Notes under the pieces: model-generated
Database searches by the model: none
Told to the model about the DNA's origin: nothing
Seen by the model: the letters and a program-made list of their open reading frames with translations, nothing else
Program-made: the position numbers and the translations under genes
Shown: positions 1-7,007 of the stretch, piece after piece
Layout: every line of letters begins with the position of its first letter
How positions within the stretch are numbered: position 1 is the stretch's first letter
From: Streptomyces venezuelae ATCC 10712
GTDB lineage: Bacteria > Actinomycetota > Actinomycetes > Streptomycetales > Streptomycetaceae
NCBI RefSeq assembly: GCF_008639165.1
Contig: NZ_CP029197.1
Location: 4,344,001 to 4,408,000 of the forward strand
DNA length: 64,000 nucleotides
Direction of reading: 5' to 3'

Positions 1-97
1 TAGCTACCTGACCGAAGGGTGTCTGCTTGAATCGCTCGGCTTCCATGGTGCGTAACATACAACAGAACGCATGTTTTCGTTGGCGCGTTTGCGTCAG

Positions 98-717
98 TTG
101 CCAGCCTCGTTGCTGCGATGGTGCCCCACAGCAACAGAACCGCCCCCACTGTGGCTGCACAGCAGGGCAGACCCCAGCTGTGTTGCAGCGCCCCTGGCTC
201 GTGGCAACGCACTGCAGTCTTTGTTTGCCTCGTCGTGCTGAAGCTGCCAGCTTCGTTGCTGCGATGGTGCCCCACAGCAACAGAACCGCCCCCGCTGTGG
301 CTGCACAGCAGGGCAGACCCCAGCTGTGTTGCAGCGCCCCTGGCTCGTGGCAACGCACTGCAGTCTTTGTTTGCCTCGTCGTGCTGAAGCTGCCAGCTTC
401 GTTGCTGCGATGGTGCCCCACAGCAACAGAACCGCCCCCGCTGTGGCTGCACAGCAGGGCAGACCCCAGCTGTGTTGCAGCGCCCCTGGCTCGTGGCAAC
501 GCACTGCAGTCTTTGTTTGCCTCGTCGTGCTGAAGCTGCCAGCTTCGTTGCTGCGATGGTGCCCCACAGCAACAGAACCGCCCCCGCTGTGGCTGCACAG
601 CAGGGCAGACCCCAGCTGTGTTGCAGCGCCCCTGGCTCGTGGCAACGCACTGCAGTCTTTGTTTGCCTCGTCGTGCTGAAGCTGCCAGCTTCGTTGCTGC
701 GATGGTGCCCCACAGCA
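98..717. repeat. 146-bp tandem repeat array, four full copies plus a partial fifth
   Basis: The same sequence recurs with an exact 146-bp period: the landmark GATGGTGCCCCACAG begins near 117, 263, 409, 555 and 701. Copies 2-4 look identical; copy 1 carries a few substitutions (for example CCCCCACTG for CCCCCGCTG) and the fifth copy stops after about 36 bp. Each unit is full of dyads: GAAGCTG-C-CAGCTTC, CCACAGC paired with GCTGTGG, and GCTGTG-GCTG-CACAGC. Because 146 is not a multiple of 3, the reading frame shifts in every copy, so the open frames running through the array are not evidence of protein. Function unknown. Confidence 0.95.
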
Positions 718-1041
718 AGCAGCAGTTCCGTTCGAGCGCCGCCGGCGCTGGCAGGGCACTCTTGGCCATCGGCGGAGTCTGGCCGTCGGTTGGGTCCCGG
801 GCTTGCACCGGGCCGCCCCTGGACAGAGCCAGGGATGCAGCTGCACTAGAGAGCGGGACATCTCGGAAGCCGACCGCGCGCACGTGGACGCTACCCCGGG
901 GCACTGACAGACAACGGCGGAGACCGTGCCCCATCCGTGCCAGATCAGGCGGGGAACCACAGGGAACGAGGGGCGCTCTCGGGCCCTGGAGCATCGATCA
1001 GCTCTCGCAGCGTTCGTGCAGGTCAGGCGGTGGCTCACACT
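718..1041. other. Non-coding flank between the tandem array and the tRNA remnant
   Basis: I see no convincing gene here. Open frames on both strands lack ribosome binding sites and recognisable protein content. The stretch lies between the repeat array and the truncated tRNA-Thr and is inferred to belong to the same inserted DNA. Confidence 0.5.
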
Positions 1042-1092
1042 CCCTCTCTTGTAAAGCGGGGGTCGTCGGTTCGAACCCGACAGGGGGCTCCA
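1042..1092 (+). pseudogene. 3' half of tRNA-Thr(UGU), probable attachment-site remnant
   Basis: Visible parts, in order, are an anticodon loop CTTGTAA, a variable loop, a perfect T-arm (GTCGG-TTCGAAC-CCGAC), the 3' acceptor strand AGGGGGC, discriminator T and encoded CCA (1090-1092). The matching 5' acceptor strand (GCCCCCT) and a proper D-arm are missing. The bases 55-75 nt before the CCA do not fold as a tRNA, and the anticodon stem has a mismatch. A 3' half with an intact T-arm and CCA, followed by a tRNA-type terminator, is the usual footprint left at the distal end of an element integrated into a tRNA 3' end. An ordinary decayed tRNA gene is the alternative. Confidence 0.72.
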
Positions 1093-1103
1093 GGTGGGAC
1101 ACG

Positions 1104-1139
1104 CGAAGACCCCCAGCCGATCTTGGTTGGGGGTCTTCG
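1104..1139 (+). terminator. tRNA-type hairpin terminator
   Basis: Perfect 12-bp inverted repeat CGAAGACCCCCA / TGGGGGTCTTCG with a 12-nt loop, 11 nt after the tRNA CCA. It is probably the original terminator of the tRNA-Thr gene, retained to the right of the truncated copy. Confidence 0.8.
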
Positions 1140-1182
1140 ACATCTACGGGTGACATCAACGGGGGCGGTCGGGCGAGGGTGG

Positions 1183-1629
1183 CTACGAGCGCAGGGCGCC
1201 CACGGGCGCGTGGATGTGGGCTGGGCCTCGGGGTGGGCGGGGGCCTGCGCACCACCAGGACAGTTGCTCTTCTGGGTTCTCCCTTGGGTGCATGCCCAGG
1301 CCGTGTTCGGGGCACAGGGGCCATGCCTGCCACTGGAGTTCCATGACCGTCTCCTGCGCGGCGTCGGCGACGCTTGCCAGTGCGGAGGCGAGGGTGTCCT
1401 GTGACGTCGGGTCCAAATAGTTGCCCTGCCACTCGCCGTTGGCCATGGCGACGTAGACGTTCTCCGGCTCGTCCGCGTCGTAGGACGGGAGGGCCAGCAG
1501 TTGCAGGGGTTCCAGCTGGGGGAGCGTCACCGCCAGGTCCCGGTTCAGGAGGGCGAGAGCCTGGTCCCACGCCGGGTACTCGCCCGGCGAGACGCGGCGA
1601 GGCTCCGGGGGGTCGGAAAGGGCGCACAT
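1183..1629 (-). CDS. Conserved hypothetical protein (148 aa)
   Basis: I do not recognise a characterised family. The protein is small and acidic, with a tryptophan-rich C-terminal block containing WPLCPEHG and WWCAG, then a terminal APVG segment. The same arrangement (WPLCP, a W-x-C pair, APVG) occurs in the hypothetical protein at 54220-54576, so the two look like distant relatives. I chose the ATG at 1629 because GGCGGAG sits about 10 nt upstream; an in-frame ATG at 1638 is possible but too close to that site. Cytoplasmic, with no membrane segment. Coding potential is good but function cannot be inferred. Confidence 0.75.
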   Translation of the reverse strand: MCALSDPPEPRRVSPGEYPAWDQALALLNRDLAVTLPQLEPLQLLALPSYDADEPENVYVAMANGEWQGNYLDPTSQDTLASALASVADAAQETVMELQWQAWPLCPEHGLGMHPRENPEEQLSWWCAGPRPPRGPAHIHAPVGALRS

Positions 1630-1762
1630 GAGTGCCATTCTCCGCCAGGCCCGGGGCAGCCGCCGTCGCGCGGTCCTGGCGTCTAGCCTGTCGGATAAGG
1701 GTTCGTCCGTGGGGGAGGGTGGCCCTACGCTGAGGCGCAGCGGGAGTGCGCGCGTTCCCGTA

Positions 1763-1892
1763 GGTTGCGGTGCCGTGGCAGAGCGGCCCATTGCAAGCGA
1801 CGTGGGCGAGGTCCCTCCCACGGCGACTGACGGAGACGGGGCGGGCCTGCTCCCATCTGTCCACGGGTTCGAATCCCGTCGGTACCGCAACC
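1763..1892 (+). ncRNA. tRNA-like structured RNA (class II-like) without a recognisable anticodon arm
   Basis: The ends pair as GGTTGCGGTGCCG (1763-1775) with CGGTACCGCAACC (1880-1892): 13 bp with one G-U, that is, a 7-bp tRNA acceptor extended by 6 bp. Directly inside are a serine-type D region (GTGGCAGAGCGGCC, GCA/TGC D-stem) and a perfect T-arm with loop TTCGAAT. Where the anticodon arm should be there is instead a GTGGG/CCCAC hairpin with a 10-nt loop, then a long imperfect stem near 1830-1861. No 7-nt anticodon loop can be drawn. It ends 66 nt before the HAD phosphatase gene. It could be a degenerate tRNA-Ser, a tRNA with an unrecognised insert, or a tRNA-mimic RNA. Confidence 0.55.
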
Positions 1893-1958
1893 GATTTGCG
1901 CCCCCGCGTGTGATTCGACAGCGTCTCGTCCCAGGAACCATCGGAAGGGACATCGATC

Positions 1959-2672
1959 GTGACGCACGCCGACCCGCTCACCGAGACCCTGGCGAACGCT
2001 CGTGTCATCCTCTTCGACTTCGACGGCCCCTTGTGCGACGTGTTCGCGGGACTGCCGGCGTCCGAGGTGGCGGACGAGTTGACCGCGCTGCTCTCCGCGC
2101 AGGACGCGGCGGCCGGTACGAAGGCCGCCGGGACGGACGACCCCCTCGACGTCCTGCGCATCGCGCACGAGGCCGACACCGAGCTCGGCCAGAAGGTCGA
2201 GCGGGCGCTGACGGCGGCCGAGGTCCGGGCCGTCGCGGTGGCCGGCGAGCCGCCCCACGGGGCGGTGGCGTCCCTTCGGGCCGCCCGGGCGGCGGGCCGG
2301 GGCGTGGCCGTGGTGAGCAACAACTCCGCCGAGTCCGTGCGCGCCTTCCTGGAGCTGCACGGCCTGGAGGAGTACGTCACGCAGATCGTGGGCCGCCCCG
2401 CCGAGCAGCCGCACCTGATGAAGCCGAACCCGTTCCCGCTCATCACGGCGGCGGAGCGGATGCACATCGACATCACGAGCTGCACCCTGATCGGCGACTC
2501 GCTCGCGGACGTCCAGGCGGCCCGTGCGGCAGGCGCCACGGTGATCGGCTACGCCAACGAGCCCCACAAGGCTGCCCTGTTCGCCGAGGCGCGGGCCGAC
2601 GCGGTCACGGCCGATCTGCAGTCCGTCGCGGAGGCACTCGGGGCCGCCCCGGAGCGGCTGCCCCGCCCGTAG
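1959..2672 (+). CDS. HAD-superfamily hydrolase (phosphoglycolate phosphatase-like)
   Basis: This 237-residue cytoplasmic phosphatase shows the HAD motifs in order: DFDGPLCD (motif I, nucleophile and acid/base Asp), VVSNNS (motif II), a Lys in LMKPNP (motif III) and IGDSLADV (motif IV, Mg-binding acids). A helical cap lies between motifs I and II, as in Gph/PgmB-type enzymes. The substrate cannot be read from the sequence; small phosphomonoesters are typical. The GTG start at 1959 follows GGAAGGGA with 8-nt spacing. The gene begins just after the tRNA-like RNA, which could lie in its leader or be a separate transcript. Confidence 0.88.
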   Translation: MTHADPLTETLANARVILFDFDGPLCDVFAGLPASEVADELTALLSAQDAAAGTKAAGTDDPLDVLRIAHEADTELGQKVERALTAAEVRAVAVAGEPPHGAVASLRAARAAGRGVAVVSNNSAESVRAFLELHGLEEYVTQIVGRPAEQPHLMKPNPFPLITAAERMHIDITSCTLIGDSLADVQAARAAGATVIGYANEPHKAALFAEARADAVTADLQSVAEALGAAPERLPRP

Positions 2673-2785
2673 CAGCCCCGCTGTCCCCACCCGTCGTCAC
2701 TCTCCGCACTCGTACGGTCGCCTGCCGCTAGGATCGGGCGGGCGCTGCCGCGCTCACGCGGTGGGCCGAGAGAAGGGCTTTCCGC

Positions 2786-3079
2786 ATGGCCATCATCGTC
2801 ACCTTCGACCTTCCCGGCGCCGGACAGGAGCTGTACGACGCGGTCATCGCGCGCGTGACCGACGGGCGGGGCTTCGCGCGGTTCGCGGACGTGGGGGACC
2901 CCGGTCTCGTCTCTCATGCGGCCGGGCCGGTCGACGGCGGGTTCCGGGTGACCGAGGTCTGGGAGAGCGCGGAGGCGCTCGAAGCGCACGCGAAGACCTT
3001 CGGCCCGATCCTGGCCGACCTCGGCCACGCCGACCTTCAGCCCACGATCATTCCGGCCCACAACGTCGTCGTGCGCTGA
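2786..3079 (+). CDS. Small antibiotic-biosynthesis-monooxygenase-fold-like protein (97 aa)
   Basis: At 97 residues the protein has the size and alternating strand/helix pattern of dimeric alpha-beta-barrel (ABM-like) proteins: an N-terminal strand (AIIVTFDLPG), a helix, a central strand with GGFRVTEVWES, a helix rich in A, E and H, and a final strand. Such proteins bind or oxidise small aromatic compounds, but no catalytic residue can be assigned. The ATG at 2786 has an AGAAGGG ribosome binding site. It is followed closely by an unrelated membrane-protein gene on the same strand. Function inferred only at fold level. Confidence 0.7.
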   Translation: MAIIVTFDLPGAGQELYDAVIARVTDGRGFARFADVGDPGLVSHAAGPVDGGFRVTEVWESAEALEAHAKTFGPILADLGHADLQPTIIPAHNVVVR

Positions 3080-3169
3080 CACCCGCCGTAGTCCCGCGCC
3101 CCCTCGGCGTTCAGCCGGACGCAGCAGTTGGGCGTGCACATGGCGGGTGGCGGGTCGAGGGTGGGGGGC

Positions 3170-4648
3170 ATGGGCATACGACCTTGGGTGGTCGTCGAGC
3201 CACCTGACCGGCACGGGCTGCGTCGGATCACGATTCTCGGTGAGACGGTGGGCAGCGCCTGGTCCCTCCGCGAGTTGCGCAAGGTGCTCCGCGGCCTCGG
3301 GTACCCCGACGACATGGACCTCGACGACCACGCCTGCGTGCACTGGCGGGGCGGCGACAGCGGTGTCTGGCCCGACGAGCGGGGCCGCCGGCGGCGTCTG
3401 GTCATCGGGTTCATGCTCGCCGGGCTGCTCGCCTCCGTGGGGCTGCACCTGGTCATCGGCTGGGCCGACGCCCTGGACGCGCTGACGTTCGCGCAGCGGC
3501 TCGTCGGGATGCTGTTCCTGCTGGCGGGTCTGGTGCAGGCGGCCGCGCTGCCCGCGGTCGTCGACCACTGGGGCCGGGGGCAGGTCCGGTTCTCCGGAGC
3601 GCTGGTCCTGCTCGGCGTGCTCATGGCGCTGGCCACCTCGACCCTGCTGCTCTTCCTGTGGCTGCAGGAGCACGAGATCATCGCCGTGGCGCTGCTCTAC
3701 CTCGCCTTGTGGCTGTGGTCGCTGTGGGCGCTGCATCTGCTGATCAGGGAGAAGGTGTGGAGGGGGATTCCGCACCCCCGGAAGTTCGCGGCGGGGGTGA
3801 CCGTCACGGCGGTCCTGACGGCGGTCAGTCTCGGGTACTCGATCCTCTACCAGCCGATCGCCGCGCCCTTGCACTTCGTCATGCGGGCGGAGTTCGGGAC
3901 GCCGCAGACGGACGCCGGTTCGCCGTACATCCACGTCCCCCTCAAGCTCTACGCGAGGAACGCCGGTGGGATTCCGGTGTACATCGTCGTCGACGACTAC
4001 ACGGTCTTCGGGGTCCGGTCGGCGTTCGCCAAGTCGGGTGCCGGGGTGAAGGAATGGAAGGGCGACGAGGACGGCGGCTGGTGGTTGCCCGACGCGCAGG
4101 CCTTCGTGAGCGGGACCGAAAGCGAGATCGTCGCGTCCGGGCAGTTCCAGGGCCCCGGATCGACGCTGGACGCCGGGGAGGAGTACAAGATGGAGCGGAT
4201 CGTGACTCTCCCCAAGGACACGGCGTACGAGACGCTGAACGCCCTTCTCCGGTTCACCTTCCTGAGGCAGGACCGGGGGAAGCTGGCCGACGAGTTCTAT
4301 TACGAGAAGCTCTCCTGGATGGAGTCGGAAGGCAGGTACTACTGCCCGCCCGACAAGTGCGGTGAGCACGTCGTCTACCACGGTCGGGTGCGCTACAACA
4401 CGAGCCTGATCAACCTGACGCGCAAGCCGCGTTACGTGGCGACGTTCTGGTCTCCGGAGGAGGAGCCCAACGTCTTCATCTCCTCGTTCAACTTCAAGAA
4501 GCACAAGAAGACCGAGTCGATCTACGACATCTACGAGGCGCTGGACGAGAACGAGGTGGACAGGGAGGCCGACCGGTACGGCCTCGGCTCGGTCTCCGTC
4601 AACGCGGAGGTCTCCGTCAAGGGGTTGCTGAAGCAGGCGCAGTCCTGA
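3170..4648 (+). CDS. Multi-pass membrane protein of unknown function (492 aa)
   Basis: After about 75 charged cytoplasmic residues come four or five hydrophobic helices, from the run starting LVIGFMLAGLLASVG to the segment ending at SILYQPIAAP. A soluble C-terminal region of about 260 residues follows, with predicted beta content (YIHVPLKLYARN, IPVYIVVDDYTV) that is probably extracytoplasmic. It contains one CPPDKC pair that could form a disulfide. No enzyme motif is visible. I chose the ATG at 3170 because a G-rich site (GAGGGTGGGGGG) precedes it; upstream GTG/TTG codons in frame (from 3128) lack a good site. Confidence 0.78.
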   Translation: MGIRPWVVVEPPDRHGLRRITILGETVGSAWSLRELRKVLRGLGYPDDMDLDDHACVHWRGGDSGVWPDERGRRRRLVIGFMLAGLLASVGLHLVIGWADALDALTFAQRLVGMLFLLAGLVQAAALPAVVDHWGRGQVRFSGALVLLGVLMALATSTLLLFLWLQEHEIIAVALLYLALWLWSLWALHLLIREKVWRGIPHPRKFAAGVTVTAVLTAVSLGYSILYQPIAAPLHFVMRAEFGTPQTDAGSPYIHVPLKLYARNAGGIPVYIVVDDYTVFGVRSAFAKSGAGVKEWKGDEDGGWWLPDAQAFVSGTESEIVASGQFQGPGSTLDAGEEYKMERIVTLPKDTAYETLNALLRFTFLRQDRGKLADEFYYEKLSWMESEGRYYCPPDKCGEHVVYHGRVRYNTSLINLTRKPRYVATFWSPEEEPNVFISSFNFKKHKKTESIYDIYEALDENEVDREADRYGLGSVSVNAEVSVKGLLKQAQS

Positions 4649-4756
4649 GCCGAGTCCCAGGGCCTCCGGGTTCTCGGGTTCCCGCGTTCCGGATCGCGGG
4701 GCTCCTGGACAATTGTGCGTTGCTGGGGGTGTACGTCTGTGGGAGGGGTGGGGCTG

Positions 4757-6853
4757 ATGAGTCGGCGTTCCGGTGGGCTGATCGGTGTGTGGGCCGAGCA
4801 GCAGCGGGTGGCGCAGCGGCAGCGTGAGGGGCAGCACCAGGCCGTGCTGCGGCAGCAGCGGGACGCGGAGCGGGTGCAGCGGGCGTACGAGCGCGATGTG
4901 GCCCGGATGCAGCGGGAGCAGAAGGCCGCCTACCGGCAGCGGCGGGAGGCCGATGCCGCGCGGCGGACCCAGGAGCTGGACGAGCGGGTCGCGGTCCTGG
5001 AGGGGCTGTTGGCGGCCGGGTGCCGGGGCGCCGTCTTCGACGTCGGGTCCCTGCGGCAGGCGGAGGACATCGAGCCGTTCTCGCCGGGCCCCCTGGGGGA
5101 GCCCGTACCCATGCCCGATCAGCGGTTCTACCAGCCCGAGAACGCCTGGACCGCCGCCGGGCGCGCGCAGGCCGAGCAGGACGCCCGGGCCCGGTTCGAG
5201 CGGGACTGGTACGCCGCCCAGGCCGCCGAGGCCCGCCGCGTCGAGCAGCTGGGCGCCTACCGGAGGGCGTACGACGAGTGGGCGGCCGCCCGGCGCGCGG
5301 AGATACGCGCGCACAACCAGGGGCTCGCCGGGACCGAGGCCGCCCTGCGTGACGGTGCCGCCGAGACCGTCGTCGAGTTCTTCTCCGCCGTGCTCTTCGC
5401 CTCCACCGCGTGGCCCGAGGGCTTCCCCCGCGAGGTGTCCGCCGCGTACGAGCGGAGCGGCCGCCGGCTCGTGCTCGACTGGGACCTGCCCGGGTACGAC
5501 GTCGTGCCCGGCGCCAAGGGCGTGAAGTACCTCCCGGGCACCGACCAGGAGAAGGAGGTTCCCCGGCCCGTCACCCAGCGCCGCGCCCTCTACCGGGACG
5601 TGCTCGCCCAGAGCGTCCTGCTCGCCCTGCACGAGCTGTTCGCCGCCGATCGCTTCGGCACCCTGGAGGGCGTCACCCTCAACGGGTACGTCGGCGGTGT
5701 CGATCCCGCCACCGGGCTCGCCGGGCGCGTCTGCGTCGCCTCGGTCGCCGTGGACCGGGCCGTCTTCGACCGGCTGAACCTCGAGTTCGTCGGCGCCGTG
5801 GAGTGCCTCACCGGCGCGCTCGCCGGGCGGCTCTCCGCCAAGCCCGACGAGCGGGTCGCCGTCGCGCCGCTGCGGACCCCCGAGCAGGTCGGCGTCGAGG
5901 TCGTCGTGCAGGGGGACGGGGAGGAGCCCGACCTGCTCGCCATGGACCCGGTCGCGTTCGAGGGGCTCGTCGCCCAGCTCTTCCGCGCCCGGGGACTCCA
6001 GGCCGTCACCACCCAGCGGTCCAACGACGGTGGCGTGGACGTCGAGGCGCTCGACCCCGATCCCATCAGCGGCGGGTCGATCCTCGTCCAGGTGAAGCGG
6101 TACCGGAACACCGTGCCGCCCTCCGCCGTACGCGACCTCTTCGGGACCGTGCAGGGCGCCGGCGCCAACAAGGGCGTCCTCGTCACCACGTCGGGGTTCG
6201 GGCCCGGCTCGTACACCTTCGCCAACGGCAAGCCGCTGACCCTCATCTCCGGCACCGAGCTCGTCGACCTGCTCCATCAGCACGGACTGCGCGGCCGGCT
6301 GGGGCCCGGAACGGCACCCGCGCCCACGCCCGCCGCCGCTTCCGCCGCGCCCACCTCCGAGGCCGACGACGAGTTCAACCTGCTCGGGATGGACTGGGCC
6401 GGGTCCGCCGCGCTCGACGTCTGCGCGCTCGTCTGCGCCGGGCAGCGGGTCCTCGGTGACGAGTGGTTCGTCTTCTTCAACAACCCGGCCACGCCCGACG
6501 GTTCCGTGGCCATGGTCGCCGCGCCGCCCGGCGACCGGGCGGCCGTCCGCGTCGGCTTCGACGCGCTGCCGGCGTCCGCCGACCGGCTCGTGCTCGTCGC
6601 CGCCGTCGACCCCGAGGTGAACCCGGACGCCGACCTCGGCGGGTTCACGGACGCGGGCATCCGGCTGCGCGACGACTCCGGCACGGAGCTCGACCGGCTG
6701 GTGGTCTCCGACGGGCGGCCCGGCGAGACCGCGCTCGTCCTCGGGTCGTTCCGGCGGCGGGCCGGCGGCGACTGGGACTTCGTCCTCGGGGGGAAGGGGT
6801 ATCGCGGCGGGCTTGAGGAGCTGGTGGGGGACTTCGGTATCGAGGTGGAGTGA
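4757..6853 (+). CDS. Coiled-coil / Mrr-type restriction endonuclease / TerD fusion protein
   Basis: This 698-residue protein has three parts. Residues 1 to about 200 are strongly charged, rich in Q, R, E and A, and predicted coiled coil. Residues about 396-510 form a restriction-endonuclease-like Mrr domain: helix MDPVAFEGLVAQLF, catalytic GGVD near 425, then VQVKRY near 445 (the Q-x-K form of the D-(E/Q)xK nuclease motif). Residues about 535-697 form a TerD domain (FNLLGMDW, FVFFNN, C-terminal GLEELVGDFGIEV), matching the stand-alone TerD at 21253-21828. TerD proteins are Ca-binding stress or phage-resistance proteins, and links between Ter genes and DNA-processing enzymes are described. The ATG at 4757 follows GGAGGGG by 8 nt. 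It is probably a cytoplasmic DNA-targeting defence or stress effector; the target is unknown. Confidence 0.85.
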   Translation: MSRRSGGLIGVWAEQQRVAQRQREGQHQAVLRQQRDAERVQRAYERDVARMQREQKAAYRQRREADAARRTQELDERVAVLEGLLAAGCRGAVFDVGSLRQAEDIEPFSPGPLGEPVPMPDQRFYQPENAWTAAGRAQAEQDARARFERDWYAAQAAEARRVEQLGAYRRAYDEWAAARRAEIRAHNQGLAGTEAALRDGAAETVVEFFSAVLFASTAWPEGFPREVSAAYERSGRRLVLDWDLPGYDVVPGAKGVKYLPGTDQEKEVPRPVTQRRALYRDVLAQSVLLALHELFAADRFGTLEGVTLNGYVGGVDPATGLAGRVCVASVAVDRAVFDRLNLEFVGAVECLTGALAGRLSAKPDERVAVAPLRTPEQVGVEVVVQGDGEEPDLLAMDPVAFEGLVAQLFRARGLQAVTTQRSNDGGVDVEALDPDPISGGSILVQVKRYRNTVPPSAVRDLFGTVQGAGANKGVLVTTSGFGPGSYTFANGKPLTLISGTELVDLLHQHGLRGRLGPGTAPAPTPAAASAAPTSEADDEFNLLGMDWAGSAALDVCALVCAGQRVLGDEWFVFFNNPATPDGSVAMVAAPPGDRAAVRVGFDALPASADRLVLVAAVDPEVNPDADLGGFTDAGIRLRDDSGTELDRLVVSDGRPGETALVLGSFRRRAGGDWDFVLGGKGYRGGLEELVGDFGIEVE

Positions 6854-6888
6854 GCCGGGGCCCCTCGGGGGCCTTGGGGGAGGTCGCC

Positions 6889-6990
6889 CTCGGGGAGGTC
6901 GCCCTCGCCCGAAGGGCGCCCGCCGGCCGGCGCCGCGGCCCCCAGCGGCCCCCGCCAGCCGGCGCCGCGGCCCCCAGCGGCCCCCAGCCC
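6889..6990. repeat. Short GC-rich direct repeats at the convergent gene junction
   Basis: GGGGAGGTCGCCCTC occurs twice near 6889-6907. A 28-bp unit beginning GCCGGCGCCGCGGCCCC occurs at 6926 and 6958, a 32-bp period. This lies between the 3' ends of the Mrr-TerD gene and the oxidoreductase and encodes nothing obvious. Confidence 0.7.
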
Positions 6991-7007
6991 CAGCGGCCCC
7001 CCGGCCC

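Noticed and set aside
98..717. CRISPR array
   Set aside because: The repeats are contiguous 146-bp units without unique spacers, and there are no cas genes.
94..1143. Open frames through the 146-bp repeats on both strands
   Set aside because: The repeat period shifts the frame in every copy, and the minus frame includes the antisense of the tRNA remnant (GSNRRPPLYK), a known spurious translation.
998..2539. 513-codon minus-strand open frame spanning the tRNA-like RNA
   Set aside because: It covers a terminator, the tRNA-like RNA and the HAD gene in antisense; the embedded PVGFEPTTPAL-like string is an antisense-tRNA artefact.
2549..6283. 1244-codon minus-strand open frame
   Set aside because: It runs antisense through four well-supported plus-strand genes; composition is typical of a shadow frame.
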